From positions 62,001 through 126,000 of the forward strand of contig NZ_ATUS01000003.1 of the NCBI RefSeq assembly GCF_000420325.1: a stretch of 64,000 nt of DNA. The letters run 5' to 3'. This DNA comes from Spongiibacter tropicus DSM 19543 (GTDB taxonomy: Bacteria; Pseudomonadota; Gammaproteobacteria; Pseudomonadales; Spongiibacteraceae). This document shows, piece after piece, positions 18,522 to 26,235 of this stretch. How positions within the stretch are numbered: the stretch's first letter is position 1; the number at the start of each line of letters is the position of its first letter. A model generated the notes under the pieces. The model worked only from the letters and a program-made list of their open reading frames with translations. It made no database searches and was not told the DNA's origin. The position numbers and the translations under genes were made by a program.

Positions 18522-19097
18522 CTAGCGTTTCTTCAGGCCCTGCATATTCTCGTAGAACGCCATAATTTCTTTCAGGTCAGCCTCGTAATCCCCGGTGGGA
18601 TAAAAGGTTGGCCCCAGCCCTGTGGTCTTTGTCTTGGCATCGACAAAGCCCAACACGATGGGCACATTTGCCGCACAGGCAATGTGATAAAAACCGCCTT
18701 TCCAGCGATCAACTTCACTCCGTGTTCCCTCCGGCGTAATGACCACCAACAGTTCGTCACGGCGACGATATTCCTCAGCCATCTGCTCTACCGTGTTATG
18801 ACGCTTGCGGCGGTCGATAGCGATGCCACCAAACCAGCGCATAATGGCGCCCAAAGGCCCTTTGGGAAACAAGGTATGCTTACCCATCCAGTGCACATCC
18901 AGGCCCAGCACGAAAGCAATCACCATCATGGTGGGAAAGTCCCAGTTACTGGTATGTGGCGCCGCTATCAATACACACTTTTTCTGTTCCGGCTTTTGCC
19001 CCAGCACTTTCCAGCCAATCAGCCGGGAGGTAAACAGGAACAGTGGACGAAGCAGGAAAGTCAGCAGTGAATTTTTGAATATCGTATTTTTTTGCAT
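18522..19097 (-). CDS. PlsC-like acyltransferase
   Basis: A 191-residue protein of the lysophospholipid acyltransferase (PlsC/LPLAT) superfamily. The conserved His is in APHTSNWDF, where the usual HxxxxD motif appears as H-T-S-N-W-D, and the later phosphate-binding motif is TPEGTRS. One N-terminal hydrophobic segment suggests membrane association. It is shorter than PlsC, like the family members that remodel lipids or acylate other substrates. The ATG at 19097 was chosen over a TTG 36 bases upstream. Acyl acceptor unknown. Confidence 0.8.
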   Translation of the reverse strand: MQKNTIFKNSLLTFLLRPLFLFTSRLIGWKVLGQKPEQKKCVLIAAPHTSNWDFPTMMVIAFVLGLDVHWMGKHTLFPKGPLGAIMRWFGGIAIDRRKRHNTVEQMAEEYRRRDELLVVITPEGTRSEVDRWKGGFYHIACAANVPIVLGFVDAKTKTTGLGPTFYPTGDYEADLKEIMAFYENMQGLKKR

Positions 19098-19222
19098 ATC
19101 ACTATGGCACCAACACTGCACAGGGTGCAGCAATTGGTTACAGGTAGTTTACCAACACCAAGTCAGGGAACAAGCGCAGTAAGACGCTTACCCCCATTCC
19201 TGAACGATTATTAATATTGAGA

Positions 19223-20053
19223 TCAGTCTTTGAAGTCTGGAGACTCACCCGGCGCAGACGAAATTGCCAACATGGCGTCTTCCTGGCTAAGCATGCCAGC
19301 ATTCCATGTCGCGACATAATTCAGCGCGTCTTCTACGCTGTGGTCGCGTGAATAGCGGATCATTTCCTTGGTTCCGCGAACAGCCAGCGGTGACTTGCGG
19401 GCAATACTTTGAGCCAGCTCAGACACCGCATCGACCATCTCCTCATAGGAATTGTAAGCGCGGTTAATCAGGCCAATCCGTTCCGCTTCCGATGCATCGA
19501 CATTGCGCCCGCTCAGCGCCAGCTCGCTGACCAGCCCCGGAGAAATCAGTTTGGGCAGGCGCTGTAATGTACCCACATCAGCCACGATGCCAATATCAAT
19601 TTCCTTGATAGAGAAATTGGCGCCCTGCGCACAAAAACGCATATCGCAGGTGGAAATCATATCGATACCACCACCCACACAGTTGCCCTGAATAGCCGCA
19701 ATAACGGGCTTACGGCACTGCTCTATAGCAGTGAGATTGCCCTGCAACATTTTAATGTGGCGACGGAACCACTCGATACGTCGCCCCAGCTCCGGCTGCT
19801 GGGACATCAGGTCTGCCAATCCGGCAAACATGCCCAGATCAATACCCGCACAGAAATTCTTGCCCTCACCGCAAAGCACAACTACGCGCACACAGGGCTC
19901 GGCATCGAGCCACTCAAAACACTGTTGCAGCTCTGCCCACATGGCCTCATTCATGGCGTTAGCTTTGTCGGGGCGGTTAAGGGCTACCCATGCGACATGC
20001 TGCTCCATACGCAGCGCCAATGTTTCAAATACTGGGGGTTTGACCGTATTCAT
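19223..20053 (-). CDS. Crotonase family, probable delta(3,5)-delta(2,4)-dienoyl-CoA isomerase
   Basis: Enoyl-CoA hydratase/isomerase fold protein of 276 residues. Oxyanion-hole segments are KNFCAGIDL and IQGNCVGGGIDM. The stretch IKEIDIGIVADVGTLQRLPK closely resembles that of ECH1-type dienoyl-CoA isomerases, whose catalytic Glu and Asp lie there, and differs from the two-glutamate hydratases. This suggests a role in beta-oxidation of fatty acids with odd-position double bonds. The ATG at 20053 overlaps the stop of the upstream nitroreductase (ATGA). It is the last gene of a three-gene overlapping operon. Confidence 0.82.
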   Translation of the reverse strand: MNTVKPPVFETLALRMEQHVAWVALNRPDKANAMNEAMWAELQQCFEWLDAEPCVRVVVLCGEGKNFCAGIDLGMFAGLADLMSQQPELGRRIEWFRRHIKMLQGNLTAIEQCRKPVIAAIQGNCVGGGIDMISTCDMRFCAQGANFSIKEIDIGIVADVGTLQRLPKLISPGLVSELALSGRNVDASEAERIGLINRAYNSYEEMVDAVSELAQSIARKSPLAVRGTKEMIRYSRDHSVEDALNYVATWNAGMLSQEDAMLAISSAPGESPDFKD

Positions 20054-20613
20054 AGTCCCGTCCATGTCTCAACAAAATCTGACGTCGCCACCTCAGGCAG
20101 GGGCTTGGCACTGCCATCGCGACTTCCGATATAAAGAAAGCCTATTATTTCTTCGTTATCTGACATTCCGATGGCTGACATAACACCGCGGTCGAAGGCG
20201 TGATCCCCGGTTCGCCAGATTCCCGCATACCCCTGGGCCTCCAGCGCCAGCAGAAAACCGTAGGCGGCACAGCCAGTCGCCAACCGCTGCTCTACAGCCG
20301 GCACCTTTGGATGCTCCTGAATCACCGCCGACACAATCAGAATCATCGGCGCACGCAGCGGTTGTTTTCGGAATTTCTCCAGTTCGGCCTCTGTGCTCTC
20401 AGGGCGCCGCACCACAGCGGCGTCGGCGTAGATATCGCCAAGGCGGGAGCGGGCCTCCCCTTCTACGAGGCGAAACCGCCAGGGTCTCAGCCTCGCATGA
20501 TCCGGCGCTCGTGCTGCGGCGGCAAACGCCTCGTCCAGCACCTCACTACCCGGCGCTGGCTCACAGAGTTTACTTGCAGAATTTCGCTGCTGAAGCAGGC
20601 GCAGTGCATCCAT
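20050..20613 (-). CDS. YdjA-like nitroreductase family protein
   Basis: FMN-binding reductase of 187 residues similar to YdjA, a minimal nitroreductase. Family landmarks are the N-terminal MDALRLLQQRNSASKL, the FMN-binding ARAPDHARLRPWRF, the central HKVPAVEQRLATGCAAYGFLLA and GIWRTG. Natural substrate unknown. The ATG at 20613 has TGGA seven bases upstream. Its start lies just past the stop of the SRPBCC gene and its end overlaps the isomerase gene. Confidence 0.85.
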   Translation of the reverse strand: MDALRLLQQRNSASKLCEPAPGSEVLDEAFAAAARAPDHARLRPWRFRLVEGEARSRLGDIYADAAVVRRPESTEAELEKFRKQPLRAPMILIVSAVIQEHPKVPAVEQRLATGCAAYGFLLALEAQGYAGIWRTGDHAFDRGVMSAIGMSDNEEIIGFLYIGSRDGSAKPLPEVATSDFVETWTGL

Positions 20614-20615
20614 CG

Positions 20616-21113
20616 TCAATCCAGTTTTCTCACAGCCTCAGAGGGCGCATCGGCCCGAGATTCATAGAAGTCTTTCATGCCCGCCGCCACATCGCGAATC
20701 ATGCGATTGACCGGGCCACGCATGACACGTTTATACAACCATGCACCTATCCTCCCCCAGCGCATGGAGAAGCTCAAGCGGGCAGTAAATGCCGTCTGAC
20801 TATTGCCGGCATCATCTATCTGATAGCGAAATTGCGCCTGACGGAAGGGAGCCGGAGCGCCTTTGTCTTTGCGATGCAAGCGCAGCACAAATCCTCGCCC
20901 TTCATTCCATTCCACGACGCTCTCATCCAGCCAGCGGCCAAATTTCTGGTAGACACGACGACTGGCACCGACACCGGATGCCGGGCCTTCATGCAGTTCA
21001 CAGCGCTGTACACCGGGGACATAGTGATGAGCCAGGGTCAAATCCTGCAACATCGCCCACACTCGGTCTTTGGGCAAATCAATCACCACGCGCGCGCTGG
21101 CTTCATAGTTCAT
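20616..21113 (-). CDS. SRPBCC (START-like) family protein
   Basis: A 165-residue protein with the helix-grip ligand-binding fold of the SRPBCC/polyketide-cyclase-like superfamily. It opens with VVIDLPKDRVWAMLQDL and has a central FTARLSFSMRWGRIGAWL before a long C-terminal helix. No signal peptide. Members bind hydrophobic ligands, and this one has no visible catalytic motif. It is the first gene of the operon with the nitroreductase and dienoyl-CoA isomerase, hinting at a lipid or aromatic ligand. Confidence 0.8.
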   Translation of the reverse strand: MNYEASARVVIDLPKDRVWAMLQDLTLAHHYVPGVQRCELHEGPASGVGASRRVYQKFGRWLDESVVEWNEGRGFVLRLHRKDKGAPAPFRQAQFRYQIDDAGNSQTAFTARLSFSMRWGRIGAWLYKRVMRGPVNRMIRDVAAGMKDFYESRADAPSEAVRKLD

Positions 21114-21216
21114 TCACGGACTCCTTTCACGCCCCAAGGTTGTCAGGGGGGAGTATTCAACCATGAAAGCGTACGGCTGTCTTGCTCATAAATGCGGGGA
21201 TATTCTGCGAAAAGCA

Positions 21217-21627
21217 CTAACTCATCGCAAAATACTGATCGAAGTCCGCCGCGTAACGAGATATCCACTCGGCGGCGGCTTGCTCGGCATTGAGTTGTCG
21301 CCCCTGATGCTCGGACACACAGTGCCGATAGGCTTCAATTTGACAGAGCTGCTCCACCATACGCAGATGATAGAGCGCTTGCTCAGAGGAAAGGGAAATT
21401 CTGGCCAGCCAGCTGTCGCCGTGGCGGCAACAGCAGCTGATTCGCCCGATGCCGGTGAAATCAACAGGCATCGATGGAAGGGTAAATCGTACCGCACTGC
21501 CGCGAGCGAAAGGACGCTCCACCTTACAACACAGACCCGGCAGTTCCGCACTGTCTGGCAGCATATCGTTGTCGACCGGCACAACCTCTACTGGAATGGC
21601 ATCTGGGTGTCGGATATATCCTCGCAT
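21217..21627 (-). CDS. PilZ domain protein (probable c-di-GMP binding)
   Basis: A 136-residue protein with a single PilZ-like domain. The N-terminus MRGYIRHPDAIPVEV carries the RxxxR element. The second PilZ motif (D/NxSxxG) is not clearly kept, so nucleotide binding is uncertain. The C-terminal LRMVEQLCQIEAYR is a common extension of PilZ proteins. The ATG at 21627 has GGGG eight bases upstream, while a GTG 63 bases further up is less likely. It stands alone, and a link to motility or attachment is inference. Confidence 0.65.
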   Translation of the reverse strand: MRGYIRHPDAIPVEVVPVDNDMLPDSAELPGLCCKVERPFARGSAVRFTLPSMPVDFTGIGRISCCCRHGDSWLARISLSSEQALYHLRMVEQLCQIEAYRHCVSEHQGRQLNAEQAAAEWISRYAADFDQYFAMS

Positions 21628-21766
21628 AGCCAGGACCCCTGCGACGTGAATTGCGGTTAGGGCTATTGCGCCACATTTGCAATTTGTCACCTATCCGTAA
21701 TTGCCGCCCCGTCGCTAGCCGCTATCCGAGGGGCAGCTAGCGCCGAGCGCAATGGCCGCTCGCGAC

Positions 21767-23638
21767 TCAGCCCTTGGACAGCCAGTCTGCGTAGGGGGAC
21801 TCCAGCTCCAGGCTGACGCGCTCAGCCCAACCGGCAATACCGATACTTCCCCGCTGAATATCGAGGTCATCCTCGTTTAACACACCTTCACCAAATTGAT
21901 AACGAACGCTTAAGTCACCGCGCAGTGCCGCCTCGTCATAAGCGCGGGCCTGAGCGACAACTGCCTCCCGACGATCACAGTAGGCAGACCAGGCTTCGCT
22001 TCCGTGACGTCCCTTGACGAGGCGCTCCGCCACCGAGGGGGAGAGCAGACAGGCACTGGCATTGTTGCCGCCAAAGCCCTTGGCATTGAGAATGGCGATG
22101 TCCATGCTGTCCGGCTCCAGTGCCAGATGCTGCATGGGCAGCATCAAATTACTGCGCTGCACGTCGTCAGCGATGTGGTCGATGGTGGAAATACCGGGCA
22201 GTACGTGATCCTGCCAAACGCCGAGACTGGCCATTAGCTGATCGCCCGAAGCCGCACCGATACTGTGGCCAAGATAAGCTTTAATCGCCGCTACCGGCCA
22301 ACGTTCTATCCCAAATGCTTTCGCGGTTTCGTTCAGGATATGCGATTCCGTCACCCTGTTCTGCGGTGTGCTGGTCCCGTGGGCCTGAACAAAAGACCGG
22401 CGCCGTACCGCCTCTTCACCCAGAATCGCCGACGCTGCCGCAACAGCCTTGCCAACGGTCAGATAGTTGCCAACGCCCGGCGACGAGATCGACTTCTTAT
22501 AGCCGTCAGCATTCACGAAGACATCCGGCACCGCTGCATGAATCTGTGCCCCCAGCTCCAGCGCCAGTTCGTCATCAAACAGCACAATAAACTGACTGGC
22601 CTCAGAGATGGTGAAGCCGCAGTTGCTGCTGAAAGGACGGCTGGCACGTCGATAATCCGGCTCGGTAAGCCCGCGGGCTTCGTCCAGTTTCAGCAGTTCT
22701 GCGTCGCTTGCCAGCGCCCCCATCGTGGCGTAGCCATCCATGACCCGAGGCTCAACACCGGCATCAGCCGCGCCGACAATCGCCACTCGCACATGCCCGC
22801 TGCGAATATCCTGGACCGCCTGCCGAAGGTTATAAAAGAAGGTGGCACAAGCGCCCAGGCTGGGCCCGGTTCCACCAACATTGCCCAGTACATAGGCACT
22901 GACAAAGTCGGCCGGCATATCGGCCAAGCCTAGCGCCAATTGCTTGGACGTCACTCGCCCGCCGTTGGCTCTGGCACCAAGCAACCCACCGAAGCCCGCG
23001 TCGTCCAGTTGCGCCATGGCCGAACTGGCGTAAACGGAAATCTCATCGGGGCGAACCCGGTTGCGAACAACGTCCCAGTCGATACCCACCGACTGCAATG
23101 CATCCGATGCGCCGAACACCGACATCTGCAAACCACGCGGGTGATTGCGAGCCGGGTAATAGGCGGCGGGATCAAAGCCGGTCGGCAACTGCCCCGCAGA
23201 AGACACTTCAAAACGACGGTGGGTCGGCAGCAGCACATCTACCGACTCAGTGACCGTCACAGCAACTCGATCATCACCCAGATCGCGAAGCTGCCAGTTG
23301 GCTGGCAGCGCCTCAGGAAGCTGTTTGCGTCGCAGTACAAATTCAACGGCACCACGCTCGCCCTGTAGCTGCATACGCCGGTTCCAGGGCACCTGCTCCA
23401 CATCAAACGCGGAGCGCTCGATTTTTCTGATCAGCGTGTGGGCCAGAATGTAGTCACGCCGAGCCTGTCCCTGCAACTCATCTCCCACCTTCATCAAGGC
23501 TGCCAGGCTCTGCAAGGTACGATCCGCCACCGCAGTTGGCAGCGCGTCGATGACCAGCCGACGGTAGGCGTGATGAAAAGAGCTGCGACCGGCGGGATTA
23601 ACCCCCCCAAATCCGACAATTAACGGCAGACGGCTCAA
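21767..23638 (-). CDS. Long beta-ketoacyl synthase family protein
   Basis: Thiolase-fold condensing enzyme of 623 residues, much longer than FabB/FabF (about 410). The first 170 or so residues and the last 90 are extra. The ketosynthase triad is visible: Cys264 in GPSLGACATFF, His420 in VQAHGTSTPQN and His458 in KAYLGHSIGAASG, with Lys453. No ACP or acyltransferase gene is adjacent. It is divergent from a GlxA-type regulator that may control it. It is more likely a specialised fatty-acid or lipid-chain synthase than a housekeeping Fab enzyme. Confidence 0.82.
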   Translation of the reverse strand: MSRLPLIVGFGGVNPAGRSSFHHAYRRLVIDALPTAVADRTLQSLAALMKVGDELQGQARRDYILAHTLIRKIERSAFDVEQVPWNRRMQLQGERGAVEFVLRRKQLPEALPANWQLRDLGDDRVAVTVTESVDVLLPTHRRFEVSSAGQLPTGFDPAAYYPARNHPRGLQMSVFGASDALQSVGIDWDVVRNRVRPDEISVYASSAMAQLDDAGFGGLLGARANGGRVTSKQLALGLADMPADFVSAYVLGNVGGTGPSLGACATFFYNLRQAVQDIRSGHVRVAIVGAADAGVEPRVMDGYATMGALASDAELLKLDEARGLTEPDYRRASRPFSSNCGFTISEASQFIVLFDDELALELGAQIHAAVPDVFVNADGYKKSISSPGVGNYLTVGKAVAAASAILGEEAVRRRSFVQAHGTSTPQNRVTESHILNETAKAFGIERWPVAAIKAYLGHSIGAASGDQLMASLGVWQDHVLPGISTIDHIADDVQRSNLMLPMQHLALEPDSMDIAILNAKGFGGNNASACLLSPSVAERLVKGRHGSEAWSAYCDRREAVVAQARAYDEAALRGDLSVRYQFGEGVLNEDDLDIQRGSIGIAGWAERVSLELESPYADWLSKG

Positions 23639-23679
23639 AATACTGATTCCTTAACGAGTTACCACAGATGGGCAGGCAG

Positions 23680-23707
23680 TTTACTCCTGCCGCCCTGCAC
23701 CTATAAT
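23680..23707 (+). promoter_or_regulatory. Probable sigma-70 promoter of the GlxA-type regulator
   Basis: A perfect TATAAT (23702-23707) lies 16 bases after TTTACT (23680-23685). The -10 box overlaps the upstream in-frame ATG at 23706, which supports the ATG at 23727 as the real start with a very short leader. Confidence 0.55.
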
Positions 23708-23726
23708 GTCATTTACGCCAATAAAC

Positions 23727-24779
23727 ATGGTATTTACGACAACAGTGTCAACATTCTCGCACATCGCCCTTCTCGGCTTTCGCCAGGCGCTAACAACCAG
23801 CCTTAGCCTTCCGATTGAACTGCTGGAAGCCTGTAACCAGCAGTTCACTAGGCGGCGGCAACGCCCTCCGATCAAGCTGGAATTATTGAGTTTGGACCCT
23901 CCACCACTGGCGACATCCGGAGGCCTGGTGCTACAGGCAGATCAGTGGCTCTATGCAGAGCCGGAAAGCGCCCCCTGGCCCGTACCGGATATCCTGATTA
24001 TCGCCAGTCGCTGGCGTCATCCCCTCCGCGGAGGCGCTCAACGCCCGGAGGTCAAACAGTGGCTTCAACAGTTGGCATCTCATGGCTGCGAGCTGTGCGC
24101 GGTCGGAACCGGCAGTTACTTTCTCGCGGAGGCAGGTTTGCTCGATGGGCGCGCAGCGACGACCCACTGGCACTATTTCGACGACTTCGAAAATCGCTAC
24201 CCGAGAATAAAGCTGCAGCGCGATCACCTGATTACTGAGGCAGGCAAGCTGTACTGTACGGGCAGTGTTAACAGCGCGGCCGACCTGGTTATTCACCTAA
24301 TCGACCGCCACTGGGGGGCCGACATCGCTCATCAGGTAACCCAGCAATTCTCCCCTGAAAGCCGTCGCCCCTTCGCCAATCAGGCCTATCGCAGTGAGCA
24401 CAATCTCCGCCACGGCGATGAAGTCATTGCCCTCGCACAAAGCTGGATGCATCGACACTTCGGCGACCCGATCCGTATGGACGATCTGGCACAGCGCAGC
24501 GGACTGAGCCAGCGCAGTTTCCAGCGCCGCTTCCAGAGGGCCTGCGGACAATCCCCCCTTCAGTACCTACAGCAGATACGCCTCGATTCAGCGAGGGAAT
24601 TGCTGCAAAACAGCAACTTGCCCGTTGAGGAAATCAGCGCTCTGTGTGGCTACAGTGATGCCAGCTATTTCAGCAAGCTTTTCAAGCAGATGAATGCCAT
24701 TGCACCCGGCCAGTTTCGCCACAATGTTCGGCGCAAGTTGTTTTCTGCCGACGATCGTTTTTACGAAGGTCGGGATTAA
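23727..24779 (+). CDS. GlxA-family AraC-type transcriptional regulator
   Basis: A 350-residue regulator. An N-terminal DJ-1/PfpI-like domain (about 1-180) contains CAVGTGSYFLAEAGLLDGR at the nucleophile-elbow position, where the usual Cys of active enzymes is Thr. It is followed by two helix-turn-helix motifs of the AraC family (about 245-345, with LAQRSGLSQRSFQRRFQRA and ISALCGYSDASYFSKLFKQ). Such proteins sense small metabolites and activate neighbouring genes. It faces away from the long beta-ketoacyl synthase gene, the natural target. Start chosen after the promoter at 23680-23707. Confidence 0.85.
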   Translation: MVFTTTVSTFSHIALLGFRQALTTSLSLPIELLEACNQQFTRRRQRPPIKLELLSLDPPPLATSGGLVLQADQWLYAEPESAPWPVPDILIIASRWRHPLRGGAQRPEVKQWLQQLASHGCELCAVGTGSYFLAEAGLLDGRAATTHWHYFDDFENRYPRIKLQRDHLITEAGKLYCTGSVNSAADLVIHLIDRHWGADIAHQVTQQFSPESRRPFANQAYRSEHNLRHGDEVIALAQSWMHRHFGDPIRMDDLAQRSGLSQRSFQRRFQRACGQSPLQYLQQIRLDSARELLQNSNLPVEEISALCGYSDASYFSKLFKQMNAIAPGQFRHNVRRKLFSADDRFYEGRD

Positions 24780-24937
24780 CACCTAGCGTTCACACAGCCG
24801 CCAATGCCTGAAAACAGTGAAAAACCACGGATGCGAGAATCACTGCCCCTCTTCGCCCTCAACGGGGGAATCACTGCTGGCAGCAATCGCAGGCAGCGGG
24901 CATACTCCCCACTTTCTGAATACCCTTGGACTCCATC

Positions 24938-25765
24938 ATGCTTCGTATTGGACGCGTCAATCGCTTGAGCGTCAGCCGCAAAACGACGGCGGGCTTTTAT
25001 CTGGACGGCGGCGATGCCGGAGATATTTTTTTACCGCCTCGCCAGGCGCCGGAGAATATAGCCGTTGGCGATACGCTCGACGTCTTCATACTGCACGATA
25101 ATGACGGCAGCCTGATCGCCAGCAGCCAGCGCCCCACATTACAATGCGGCGATGCCGGACAACTTCCGGTGAGCGCCATTGCCGATGTGGGCGCATTCCT
25201 GGACTGGGGGCTGGATAAAGAACTGCTGCTGCCTTTCAGCGAACAGCTCGGTGAGCTTCGCGTCGGGCAAAATGTGCTGGTAACGGTATACACGGATCTG
25301 CGCGGACGACTGGTCGCCAGTATGCGACTGGACCGACACATTTCAGATCAGGCCGATGGCTTTAAAGCCGGTCAGGAAGTCGGCTTGATGGTCGCGGGAA
25401 AAACCACGCTGGGCTACAAATGTATTGTCGACCAACGCGTTTGGGGACTGCTTTACGACAGCGAGCTCAGCCATCCGCTGAAGCGCGGAGATCAACTGAG
25501 CGGCTGGATACGGCGCGTGCGTCCGGACAAACGTCTGGATCTGACATTGAATACGCCGGCCAAACAGCGCGCACCCGATGTCGCAGAACAGATTCTGAAA
25601 CAGCTCGATGCCAACGACGGTTTTCTTGCACTCGGTGATAAAAGCCCACCGGAAGCCATCAAACGTATCTTCGGCGTCAGTAAAAAAGCCTTTAAACAGG
25701 GGCTGAGCAAGCTCTATAAAGAACGCAAAATCCGCATTAGTGATCGAGGCATCGAGAAGCTTTGA
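24938..25765 (+). CDS. CvfB-like S1 RNA-binding domain protein
   Basis: A 275-residue cytoplasmic protein of the CvfB/YitL type. Tandem S1-like beta-barrel domains (about 1-210, with FLDWGLDKELLLPFSEQ as a typical S1 signature) are followed by a winged-helix C-terminal domain (LGDKSPPEAIKRIFGVSKKAFKQGLSKLYKE). Family members bind RNA and affect virulence-factor expression in Firmicutes. The role in proteobacteria is unclear. The ATG at 24938 has GGA seven bases upstream. Confidence 0.85.
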   Translation: MLRIGRVNRLSVSRKTTAGFYLDGGDAGDIFLPPRQAPENIAVGDTLDVFILHDNDGSLIASSQRPTLQCGDAGQLPVSAIADVGAFLDWGLDKELLLPFSEQLGELRVGQNVLVTVYTDLRGRLVASMRLDRHISDQADGFKAGQEVGLMVAGKTTLGYKCIVDQRVWGLLYDSELSHPLKRGDQLSGWIRRVRPDKRLDLTLNTPAKQRAPDVAEQILKQLDANDGFLALGDKSPPEAIKRIFGVSKKAFKQGLSKLYKERKIRISDRGIEKL

Positions 25766-25796
25766 CCGCCGGCGATATGACTTTCAGGAGGCACCT

Positions 25797-26213
25797 ATGG
25801 ACCACAGCCCGTTTTTGCGCGACAGCCTGATTCCACTGCGACTGTCCGCCATTGATCAGGACGGCTTCCCGGTAATCTGTTCGCTGTGGTATCTCTATCA
25901 CGACGACGCGTTGTATTGCGTCTCTCACCGCAACGCCAAAATTATCCGCCTGCTGAAAGCACGCCCCGAGTGCGGCTTTGAAATTGCTGTTAACGGCATT
26001 CCCTATCGCGGCGTTCGCGGCAAAGCCGTTGCCAGCCTTTCCAGCGACAGCGAGGGTGTGTTGCTGAGCAAGCTGATTGATCGCTACCTCGGCGGCAGCA
26101 ACCAATCACTGGCAGACTGGCTGATGAGTCGCAAAGCGGATGAAATTGCCATCTGCCTGCGCCCCAAAACCCTGTCCAGCTGGGACTTCAGCGAGCGCAT
26201 GTCCGACGGCTAA
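25797..26213 (+). CDS. Pyridoxamine 5'-phosphate oxidase-fold protein
   Basis: A 138-residue flavin-reductase-like split-barrel protein. The pattern IPLRLSAIDQDGFPVICSLWYLYHDDALYCVSH is typical of the small PPOX family that binds FMN or F420. No specific substrate can be named. AGGAGG lies at ideal distance before the ATG. It starts 31 bases after the CvfB-like gene, so the two probably form an operon. Confidence 0.75.
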   Translation: MDHSPFLRDSLIPLRLSAIDQDGFPVICSLWYLYHDDALYCVSHRNAKIIRLLKARPECGFEIAVNGIPYRGVRGKAVASLSSDSEGVLLSKLIDRYLGGSNQSLADWLMSRKADEIAICLRPKTLSSWDFSERMSDG

Positions 26214-26235
26214 AGCGAATCGGCCTCCAGCGCTA

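Noticed and set aside
17937-19070. A 377-codon plus-strand frame over the dehydrogenase 5' end and the acyltransferase gene
   Set aside because: It runs opposite two recognisable genes and crosses their promoter region; no domain is visible.
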